Shown here: positions 43,926 through 51,681 of the stretch, one piece after another
Position numbering within the stretch: position 1 is the first letter of the stretch
Layout: each line of letters opens with the position of its first letter
Source: Pseudomonas putida
GTDB lineage: Bacteria > Pseudomonadota > Gammaproteobacteria > Pseudomonadales > Pseudomonadaceae
DNA length: 64,000 nucleotides
Assembly: GCF_004357765.1 (NCBI RefSeq)
Contig: NZ_SMTE01000008.1
Location: 186,001 to 250,000, forward strand
Direction: 5' to 3'
Notes under the pieces: generated by a model
What the model saw: the letters and a program-made list of their open reading frames with translations, nothing else
What the model was told of the DNA's origin: nothing
Database searches by the model: none
Translations under genes and position numbers: made by a program

Positions 43926-46900
43926 TTGAATCCATTTGACAGGGCTCGCCAGCAGGCCATCGAAGTCAGAAGCGTATTGGCCGGCGAGTTCCTGTCGGAT
44001 GACCTCACTAGCAAACAGCTATTGGATTTCTCGTCGATCGAAGAAGAATACGACGTTGCAATCCAGCTTTTGCCGCATGATCACTTCACCTTAGCCGGTG
44101 CAGATGGCGTACTGATTCGGGAAAAGTTCACTGCCTATATTCGCAACGACAAATCATGGCCTGAGACCGCTTACCTAATAGCCCATGAACTGGGCCACTG
44201 GTTCCTGGACGCTGAAAAGCCTGCTATGTCGGTGGCAAACCTCTCCTCTATGACAGCCCCGCAGGGTACACCTGCGGTTCTCACCGTCGAAGCATACGGC
44301 GCACGGGAACGTCAGGAACTCCAGGCCAACGTATTCGCCAGAGAGCTTTTGTTGCCTCGCACAGCAGCGCGAGCCCTGTGGGCTAGCGGACTGAATGCCA
44401 GAAAGATTGCCTCGTTCCTCAAAGTGCCTTTGGAGGTGGTCAGGCTGCAGCTGTTCGACGCCCTCCTGCTGCCAGAGTTAGCTATACGGCCTACGCCTGG
44501 CCTCCCTAACATGACGGTTGCTCAAAGCGATGCAGCACACGCAAAAGAGAGGTTTGTGAACGTCGTCGCAGGCCCAGGCACTGGAAAAACAACCACGCTT
44601 GTTCATCGCATCAAGCACCTGATCGAGCAGGGAGTGAACCCCAGCAAGATTCTGGTGCTTACCTTCACGAACAAAGCCGCTAACGAGCTGGTGGAACGAA
44701 TGCGCGCCTCAGCGATTCTTGGCGCTGCAGACGTGTGGGCAGGCACCTTCCATTCGTTTGGATTGGAATTTCTCCGCAAATATCACGACTTGTTTGGGCT
44801 TCACGCTGACATCGCCATGGTGGATAAGTTGGCGAAAGTGAGGCTGATGACCAAATTGCTCCCCTCAATCAAGCTCCAATATTACGTGCGCCTTCAAGAC
44901 CCTTATGAATGGCTGCCAAAAGTGCTGGACTACATCGACCGACTGAAGGAAGAGCTGGTATCCGTAGATGAGTACAGGGCACGCCTCGCCGGCCTGCCTA
45001 CGCCCGCTCCAGATGTGGTGCAACAGCAAGCAGATATCGCAGCAGTTTATGAAGCCTATGAGGCGGCGCTGCGCTCCAAGCACTATGTCGACTACACAGA
45101 CCTAGTGGCACTGCCAACGCTACAGGCTCGAAAAGACCGCACAGCTGTAAGCCAGTACATCAGCCATTTCGAGCACATTCTGGTCGACGAGTACCAGGAC
45201 GTCACGCACGTCATGGTGGAGTTCGTGCGTGAGCTTGCAGTGAGCGCCAACTCCGTGTGGGTGGTCGGTGACATTCGTCAAGCCATCCACCACTGGCGGG
45301 GTGCGTCGATCCAGAGTTTGATGAAGTTTGACACTGCCTTCAGGCGCGGCGCGCCGTCAGCTTCCGTAGCTACCTTCCACCTCGATGTAAACCGACGCAG
45401 CACCCCAGAGATTCTCAATCTCTTCAGCCATACAGGACGCGTCCACTCTCTGGAGGCTAGATTGCCACTGCAATCAGTAACGCCTCATCGCCCCTCTATC
45501 AACATCAGGCCAGCCCTGTTCGAATGCGACTCTCCGGAAAGCCAGGCCCATACGCTTACGGCAGTGGTTGATTACCTCGCGAAAAATGGTCTGGATTACC
45601 GAGATCAAGTTGTCATCAGTCGCAGCACAGCAGATATTGAAAGCGCCGCAGAGCACCTCTCTGCCAATGGGATTCCTTGCCTGTATATAGGTGATGTCTA
45701 CCAGCGCCCCGAGATCAAGCGGCTTGTCTGCCTGATGCAATTGTTGTGCACCCGACAGCCTCGATCACTGATTGGCCTGCTTCAAGAGCCAGCATTGGCA
45801 ATGTCCATGCCGGACATGCAGCAACTCATGACCTGTACCTCACCGGGTACCGGGGTCACGCTGCAACGAGGAAAATGGCTTGGCGCTCCCGGTCTAGGTC
45901 TATCTGCAGCGGGCGAAGCGGCTAGTGCGACATTGGCCACGCTCTTGACCGGATTCAATCGACACACCAATCCTTGGGAGTTTGTATGCACCGTCCTTCT
46001 TGATCGTCGCTACGGGCTACCCAACCCCGCCGATACAAGCATTCGCGCTCATACCGAGCGCCTTGCAATATGGCTGTTCGTGTATGCCGTACGGAATAGT
46101 GAAGGCAGTGCCAAGGAAGCCAGGCTATCCGCGTTCCTAGTGCGCGAAGACTTACGCCGCCGAATCAACGAGAAATTGGCTGACCGCAGTGCGCCTCCTG
46201 AAGCTCGCGCACTTAATGCCATCACGCTGATGACGGTTCATGGGAGTAAAGGGCTTGAGTTTGACGCCGTCCATGTCACGGACGTTAACAAATCAGCTTA
46301 CGGGAAAGAGAAACCCTGGGATCACGATCCACGCTCGACGCAATTGATCCCCCCCGAAGTGCTTAACAGCACCCTGGCAGAGCATGAGTTCGAAGAGGCT
46401 GTAGAGCGCAACAATCTGCTATACGTTGCCCTCTCCCGCGCTCGCGACCAGCTTTTTCTCTATGAGACGAACTCTCGGGATCGACCTCAAGCTCTCACTA
46501 CTGCAACTGCTTTCCTAGACCGCCGCACAGGCTTAACTCCTCCTGCGACCGTCATGCCTATCATCCCGGCCTTCGCAAGCAGTGGAACCGCAACAACTCC
46601 TCTTACCATCGATTACAGTGCGTTTGAGTCCTACTTAAGTTGTCCGCTGCATTACCACTACCGGTATGAGCTCGCCCTCACCGCCGAGCAGGATATCGAC
46701 ATATCTATTCGGGCTCGCTGGGCCGTCATGGAAGCACTTCAATCTACTCTCAAAGGCATGTCAGCGCAGGTGGCGTTTAACAATGCGTGGGAAAACCATG
46801 ACCTTCCGGAGTTCGCACTTGATCAGGCGCTTTACTCGGATGCGGTCAAAGCCTGCAACAAAGGCCTGCAGATCATTCACGACACCGGTAGTACGATCGT

Positions 46901-47252
46901 AGAAGGACTGCATGCGGACATACACGGCGTACGCATTCAGCTGCCGTGGATGCTCCAGGCGAACACTCCACAGGGCATTGAGCTCCACTGGTTACGCACG
47001 CATGCCGGCGTAGAAACAACTTCGCGCCACTTCCGCCCACTGATGCTGGCAATGACCACGTTGAAGGCAAAATCTGGCACGGTGCATTCGCTGATTAGCG
47101 AGAAGATCAAAAGAGACACCCCCTCCAGAGCTCCCCAGAGCACTGCTGTGCACAAGATGGCTCCGCTGTTTTCCTCAGGATACAGAGGCGCAAAAAAGGG
47201 CTGGCTTTGCCGCCGCTGCCCCTACCTGAGCATTTGCGAAAACAGACCCTAA
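43926..47252 (+). CDS. ImmA/IrrE metallopeptidase - UvrD-type helicase - AddB-like nuclease fusion, 1108 aa
   Basis: Three modules in one chain. Residues 1-185 are an ImmA/IrrE (M78) peptidase with HELGH at 87-91 and a third ligand at about Glu131 (ELQANVFAREL). Residues 195-870 are a superfamily-1A helicase: Walker A GPGTGKTTT 216-224, DEYQD 421-425, VGDIRQAIHHWRG, TVHGSKGLEFD at 770-780 and LLYVALSRARDQL. The C-terminus has the AddB/Cas4-type iron-sulfur cysteines: Cys906, then Cys1095, Cys1098 and Cys1104. The Asp and Glu-x-Lys of the PD-(D/E)xK nuclease are not visible in the equivalent stretch (ADIHGVRIQLPWMLQ ... ELHWLRT), so it may not cut DNA. The start is a TTG behind a weak ribosome site. 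Confidence 0.85.
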   Translation: MNPFDRARQQAIEVRSVLAGEFLSDDLTSKQLLDFSSIEEEYDVAIQLLPHDHFTLAGADGVLIREKFTAYIRNDKSWPETAYLIAHELGHWFLDAEKPAMSVANLSSMTAPQGTPAVLTVEAYGARERQELQANVFARELLLPRTAARALWASGLNARKIASFLKVPLEVVRLQLFDALLLPELAIRPTPGLPNMTVAQSDAAHAKERFVNVVAGPGTGKTTTLVHRIKHLIEQGVNPSKILVLTFTNKAANELVERMRASAILGAADVWAGTFHSFGLEFLRKYHDLFGLHADIAMVDKLAKVRLMTKLLPSIKLQYYVRLQDPYEWLPKVLDYIDRLKEELVSVDEYRARLAGLPTPAPDVVQQQADIAAVYEAYEAALRSKHYVDYTDLVALPTLQARKDRTAVSQYISHFEHILVDEYQDVTHVMVEFVRELAVSANSVWVVGDIRQAIHHWRGASIQSLMKFDTAFRRGAPSASVATFHLDVNRRSTPEILNLFSHTGRVHSLEARLPLQSVTPHRPSINIRPALFECDSPESQAHTLTAVVDYLAKNGLDYRDQVVISRSTADIESAAEHLSANGIPCLYIGDVYQRPEIKRLVCLMQLLCTRQPRSLIGLLQEPALAMSMPDMQQLMTCTSPGTGVTLQRGKWLGAPGLGLSAAGEAASATLATLLTGFNRHTNPWEFVCTVLLDRRYGLPNPADTSIRAHTERLAIWLFVYAVRNSEGSAKEARLSAFLVREDLRRRINEKLADRSAPPEARALNAITLMTVHGSKGLEFDAVHVTDVNKSAYGKEKPWDHDPRSTQLIPPEVLNSTLAEHEFEEAVERNNLLYVALSRARDQLFLYETNSRDRPQALTTATAFLDRRTGLTPPATVMPIIPAFASSGTATTPLTIDYSAFESYLSCPLHYHYRYELALTAEQDIDISIRARWAVMEALQSTLKGMSAQVAFNNAWENHDLPEFALDQALYSDAVKACNKGLQIIHDTGSTIVEGLHADIHGVRIQLPWMLQANTPQGIELHWLRTHAGVETTSRHFRPLMLAMTTLKAKSGTVHSLISEKIKRDTPSRAPQSTAVHKMAPLFSSGYRGAKKGWLCRRCPYLSICENRP

Positions 47253-47480
47253 ACGGGCTGTACTCATCACACCGCTGCACCTGATGTCAGCTGCTCGACT
47301 CATTCGCCTGGCCGGAGCTAGTAGGGCGGTTGGGGCGTCTGGGCGTGCGCTGACGCTTCGATCCTGGATCGATCGTGTGCGTTGCATAGGGAGCGGATTG
47401 GGAGCGCTGCGTGGCAGTCGCATGAGGGGAAGAGGGATTTCGGGGGGAGAAGAGGAAGAAGGATTTTGACAACCAACCAA
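47253..47480. other. Terminal island segment, no gene
   Basis: Between the fusion gene and the disrupted yggL there are 228 bases with a G-rich purine tract (about 47423-47463) on the plus strand. The only frame is Arg/Gly-rich without a ribosome site. The segment forms the right end of the accessory DNA. Confidence 0.55.
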
Positions 47481-47561
47481 CTATTTTTTGCTAATCAGCA
47501 AAACCTGGAATTCATCGACGCACAGCTTCTTGCGCAGACGACGGGAACGGTTGGTAGCCAT
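47481..47561 (-). pseudogene. yggL: 5' remnant of native yggL, 26 codons
   Basis: ATG at 47561 with AGAGGA upstream reads MATNRSRRLRKKLCVDEFQ, identical at all 19 residues to the intact YggL, then diverges into VLLISKK and stops at 47481. This is the front of the native yggL, divergent from dacB, cut after codon 19. The break lies at about 47504, directly against an 18-base perfect palindrome. The remainder of the gene is not in this orientation in the window. Confidence 0.88.
47486..47503. repeat. Perfect inverted repeat at island/core junction
   Basis: TTTTGCT (47486-47492), spacer AATC, AGCAAAA (47497-47503). It abuts the point where the native yggL sequence ends (about 47504). Seven-base arms with a short spacer at an integration junction are the pattern of a tyrosine-recombinase core site. 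Confidence 0.65.
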
Positions 47562-47747
47562 GAAACAATCCTCTTGAGTATTTACGCGCGGCACTTTACC
47601 AGTTTCCACTGCCGTTCGGGCCTTTTCCGTCGAACAGGGTTCACCGCAGCCACGCTTGGGGCATAATGCGCACTATATTTCGTTCTGGGGCAACCATTCT
47701 TACAGCCCCAATGTCTTTCTCCCTCGTCCGCAGGGTATTTGTCACCT

Positions 47748-49205
47748 ATGATCAAAGCGCTCCGTCCCCTCTTTCTCGCCAGCCTGCTGATGCCATTGGC
47801 AATCCCCAGCCAGGCAGCTGCCGTCAACACCACCCTCCCCCCCAAGGTGCAACAGGCCCTGAAGGCCAACAAGCTGCAGGACGACGCCCTGTCGCTGGTG
47901 ATGTTGCCTCTCGACGGCCCCGGCACTGCCACGGTGTTCAATGCCGATATGTCGGTGAACCCGGCCTCGACCATGAAACTGGTCACCACCTATGCCGCGC
48001 TCGAACTGCTCGGCCCGACCTTCCAGTGGAAGACCGAGTTCTACACCGACGGCACCCTGAGCAACGGTGTGCTCAACGGCAATCTCTATCTCAAAGGGGG
48101 CGGCGATCCCAAGCTGAACATGGAGAAACTCTGGTTGCTCATGCGTGACCTGCGCGCCAACGGCGTACGCACGGTAACCGGCGACCTGGTGCTGGACCGC
48201 AGCCATTTCGTACAGCCTAACCTGCCGCAGTTCAACGACGACGGCGGCGACGTCAACAAGCCGTTCCTGGTCAAGCCCGATTCGTTGATGATCAACCTCA
48301 AGGCACTGCGCTTCGTGACCCGCAACGACGGGGGCAAGGTCACCGTTGCCGTTGAACCGCCGATCGCCAGCATCCATATCGACAACCAGGTCAAGCCGGT
48401 GGCATCCAAGAAGTGCAGCGGCGATGTGCGCTACAACCCGGTAACCCAGGCCGACGGTATCACCGTGACGGTCAGCGGTCAGTTGGGTGACGGCTGCAAC
48501 TCGCAGACCTACCTGTCGCTGCTCGACCACCCGACCTACGCCGCCGGCGCCGTGCGGGCCATCTGGAGCGAACTGGGCGGCAGTATCCAGGGTCGCGATC
48601 GCATCGAGAACGTGCCCAAGAGCGCACGCCTACTGGCGCGGGCGTTCTCCCCCGATCTGGTCGAGGTGATCCGCGACATCAACAAGTACAGCAACAACAC
48701 CATGGCGCAGCAGTTGTTCCTCAGCCTCGGCGCACGGTTCCGCACCGATGCCGACGGCGACGACGGTCGTGCCGCGCAGCGCGTGGTGCGCCAGTGGCTG
48801 GCCAAGAAAGGCATCACCGCGCCGCACCTGGTGATGGAGAATGGTTCGGGGCTGTCGCGGGCTGAACGGGTCAGTACCCGCGAAATGGCGGCCTTGTTGC
48901 AGGCGGCCTGGAAGAGCCCCTATTCGGCGGAGTTCATCAGCTCGATGCCGCTGGTGGGCATGGACGGCACCATGCGCAAGCGCCTCAAGCGCACCGCCAT
49001 GGCCGGCGAAGGGCATATCAAGACCGGTACGCTGAACACCGTGCGGGCAATTGCCGGCTACAGCCGTGACAACAATGGCCATACCTGGGCAGTGGCTGCG
49101 ATTCTCAACGACCCGAAACCCTGGGGCGCCTCCCAGGTGCTCGACCAGGTCTTGCTGGATCTCTACCGCCAGCCAAAGGTGGCAGGCAGCACAGCGGCCA
49201 ACTGA
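47748..49205 (+). CDS. dacB: D-alanyl-D-alanine carboxypeptidase/endopeptidase (PBP4)
   Basis: A periplasmic class C low-molecular-weight penicillin-binding protein of 485 aa with a signal peptide (MIKALRPLFLASLLMPLAI, cleavage near SQAAA). Catalytic boxes: Ser-x-x-Lys in PASTMKLVTT, Ser-x-Asn in YSNNTMAQQ and Lys-Thr-Gly in HIKTGTLNTV. It trims peptidoglycan pentapeptides and cleaves cross-links. ATG 47748 gives the normal signal peptide. In this genome it marks the core side of the junction; the native yggL was its divergent neighbour. Confidence 0.95.
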   Translation: MIKALRPLFLASLLMPLAIPSQAAAVNTTLPPKVQQALKANKLQDDALSLVMLPLDGPGTATVFNADMSVNPASTMKLVTTYAALELLGPTFQWKTEFYTDGTLSNGVLNGNLYLKGGGDPKLNMEKLWLLMRDLRANGVRTVTGDLVLDRSHFVQPNLPQFNDDGGDVNKPFLVKPDSLMINLKALRFVTRNDGGKVTVAVEPPIASIHIDNQVKPVASKKCSGDVRYNPVTQADGITVTVSGQLGDGCNSQTYLSLLDHPTYAAGAVRAIWSELGGSIQGRDRIENVPKSARLLARAFSPDLVEVIRDINKYSNNTMAQQLFLSLGARFRTDADGDDGRAAQRVVRQWLAKKGITAPHLVMENGSGLSRAERVSTREMAALLQAAWKSPYSAEFISSMPLVGMDGTMRKRLKRTAMAGEGHIKTGTLNTVRAIAGYSRDNNGHTWAVAAILNDPKPWGASQVLDQVLLDLYRQPKVAGSTAAN

Positions 49206-49223
49206 AGCGGTCGACGACAGGAC

Positions 49224-51590
49224 TCAGTCCGGACCGTCTTCGACCCGGTCCCGGCCAGCTTGCTTGGCCGCGTACACACCAGCATCGGCGCGTAACAACA
49301 AGGCATCGGCGCCCTCCCCAGGGCGCCACCCTGCGACACCAAAGCTCGCCGTCACCGTGCCGATATCCGTAACCGGAACGGCACGCACGCTATGCCACAA
49401 CTCCTCGGCCAACAGGCGGGCCTGCTCGGCATTGGCGCCTGGGCACAGCACCATGAACTCCTCGCCGCCGAGCCGGCAGAACACGTCGGTACGCCGCAAG
49501 CGGTTGCCAATGCGCTGGCAAAGGCTGCGCAACACCTGGTCTCCGGCGGCATGGCCGAAGCGATCGTTGATACGCTTGAAGTGGTCGATATCGAGCATGA
49601 TCACCGACAGGTCGGTGCCTTCGCGCTGGGCGCGATCGAGCTCGGCCTTCAAGCGCTCCTGAAAATAGCGACGGTTATGGATGCCGGTGAGGGCATCGGT
49701 GACCGACAAGGCCCGTAGCTCCTCCTCGACTCGCTTGAGGTCGGAAATATCGGTCAGGTAGCCATGCCACACCGTAGACTGCTGCCCGCCCACCTCAGGC
49801 GTCGCCTCGCCGCGTATCCAGCGCAATCCGGCGCGCGGCAGGCAGACCCGGTATTCCTCGCGCCAGGGCGTCAGGTGCTCGGCCGAATAGCGCACCGAAC
49901 GACGGACACGCTCCAGGTCGTCCGGATGAATGCGTTCGAACACCGCCGAAGCGTCCTCGCGCAGGACCTGCAGGTCAATTTCATAGATGTCGTAAAGCCC
50001 CTCGCTGGCGTAGGGAAAGCACGAGTGGCCATCGGCATCCAGGCGGTATTGATAGATGCCGCCGGGCACTTCGTCGCTGAGCTTTTCCAGCAGCCGATCA
50101 CGCGATGCCAACGCTTCGTGCACGCGACGGCGCTCGGTGACATCGATGCAGATGGCCAGATACCCGATCCACAAGCCCTGCTCATCGTTCACCGCGCTCA
50201 CCAGCATATTGGCCAACAGCTGGCTGCCATCCTTGCGCAACAAGGTCCACTCCATGGGCTTACCGCTGCTTTCCTGCAACAGCGCCTCACCCTCGCGCCC
50301 ACGGGGCAGGTGCAAAGCCTGGGCACGAGCGTCGAGCTCGGCTGCCGACACCAGCGCCTCAAGGCGCAAACTGCCTACCACCTCATGGGAGGTATAGCCG
50401 AGCATCCGCTCGGCACCGGCGTTGAAGGTGGTGATCACGCCCTTGAGATCGGTGGCGATGATCGCCACCTGGGTGGCGGCGTCGAGCACGCTGCGCAACT
50501 GATTATGGGTGTCTCGCAGTGATTGCTTGCTGATCCGCAGCTGCGCGGTCCGCTGCTCGACCAAGGCCAAAGCACGCTGGCGCTGGCTGAACAGATTGTA
50601 GAGCAGGACACTGAGCAACAGGCTCAGCAGGCCTCCGAGCACGGCGAGCATCTGCGCAAGGGAGGAGTGATTGGCAGTGAAGAACACCTGGCTGGGGCGG
50701 ATGTCGAGCCGGTAGTGGTGATCGGCCATGTGCAACAAATAGGTACTCGAAAACCCCAAAGGTGCGGGTGCATTGTCCGATTCGAACAATACTTCGCCAC
50801 CACCGGCCCCGGCAGGGTCGATCACGCGCATCACCAGGTTGTCGTCTCTGCCCCCGGACAACCCCTCGCCTAGCAACTGGCGCATGCTCAGTACCGCTAT
50901 CACGTATCCCAGCGGAGGATTGTGCTCCTGACCCTCGCCGAACACCGGCGCCACCATCAGCAGCCCGCGGGTGTGTTCCGGCGGCAGGTTGATCAGGTCC
51001 AGAGGGGGCGAGACGGCCATGCTGCCGGGCACCGATGCGCGCTCCAGGACAGCCTGACGCTGCGCCTGGCCGGCCAGGTCCAGACCAGAGGGTTGCCCAA
51101 GCAGGTTGGCCGCCTGGGTATAGAGCACCGGAAAATACACCGCACGCTCCGGGGCGGGCTGCCAATTGCCTTGGGCATCCCGATCACGGATCAGATAAGC
51201 ATGGCCGAGCCGGGCACTGGCTTGACGCTCGAATTCGGCGCGTTGGCCGTGCTCGACCCGCGGAGCCCACGAATATGCCTGGGTGCGCTGCAGCAGCGGC
51301 CCTGCATAGCCGTCGAACTCGTGCGGGGTGATGACATCGGAATAGCTGAAGAAGCGACGCAGGCCATCCAGGCGTTGCTCTTGTTGATCCAGACGCTCTG
51401 CCAAACGACTGTAGCGTTCATCCGCCAGCAGGTCGAAACGCTGGCGCAGCTTCTGCTTGTACAGATTCTGCGCCCCCAACGCGAGCGCCGCCGAGAGCAG
51501 GCCACCCGCTACCAGCGCCACCAGCGCTACCGCCCAGGCCGGCAGGCTGAACCTGCCGAGGCCGGCCCACTTCGCATACACCTTGGACAT
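49224..51590 (-). CDS. CHASE-PAS-PAS-GGDEF diguanylate cyclase, 788 aa
   Basis: Order: membrane helix (about 15-38), periplasmic CHASE domain (about 60-290), second helix (about 310-335), PAS (about 360-490), PAS (about 495-620) and a GGDEF domain (about 625-788). The active-site motif is intact (GGEEF), and the inhibitory RxxD site is present five residues upstream (RRTD), so it should make cyclic di-GMP with product inhibition. There is no EAL domain. CHASE domains bind small periplasmic ligands. The gene converges with dacB (18 bases between stops). Confidence 0.93.
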   Translation of the reverse strand: MSKVYAKWAGLGRFSLPAWAVALVALVAGGLLSAALALGAQNLYKQKLRQRFDLLADERYSRLAERLDQQEQRLDGLRRFFSYSDVITPHEFDGYAGPLLQRTQAYSWAPRVEHGQRAEFERQASARLGHAYLIRDRDAQGNWQPAPERAVYFPVLYTQAANLLGQPSGLDLAGQAQRQAVLERASVPGSMAVSPPLDLINLPPEHTRGLLMVAPVFGEGQEHNPPLGYVIAVLSMRQLLGEGLSGGRDDNLVMRVIDPAGAGGGEVLFESDNAPAPLGFSSTYLLHMADHHYRLDIRPSQVFFTANHSSLAQMLAVLGGLLSLLLSVLLYNLFSQRQRALALVEQRTAQLRISKQSLRDTHNQLRSVLDAATQVAIIATDLKGVITTFNAGAERMLGYTSHEVVGSLRLEALVSAAELDARAQALHLPRGREGEALLQESSGKPMEWTLLRKDGSQLLANMLVSAVNDEQGLWIGYLAICIDVTERRRVHEALASRDRLLEKLSDEVPGGIYQYRLDADGHSCFPYASEGLYDIYEIDLQVLREDASAVFERIHPDDLERVRRSVRYSAEHLTPWREEYRVCLPRAGLRWIRGEATPEVGGQQSTVWHGYLTDISDLKRVEEELRALSVTDALTGIHNRRYFQERLKAELDRAQREGTDLSVIMLDIDHFKRINDRFGHAAGDQVLRSLCQRIGNRLRRTDVFCRLGGEEFMVLCPGANAEQARLLAEELWHSVRAVPVTDIGTVTASFGVAGWRPGEGADALLLRADAGVYAAKQAGRDRVEDGPD

Positions 51591-51681
51591 AGCACCGTCT
51601 CGTCACGTCAGCGTCCTGCGAATCAACTTGGCCCTGAACAATTTATAGCCATTGGCCATTATCCGTGCAAGCCCAAACGCT

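Noticed and set aside
47284-47469. 61-aa plus-strand frame at the island end
   Set aside because: Arg/Gly-rich with no ribosome site; probably non-coding junction DNA.
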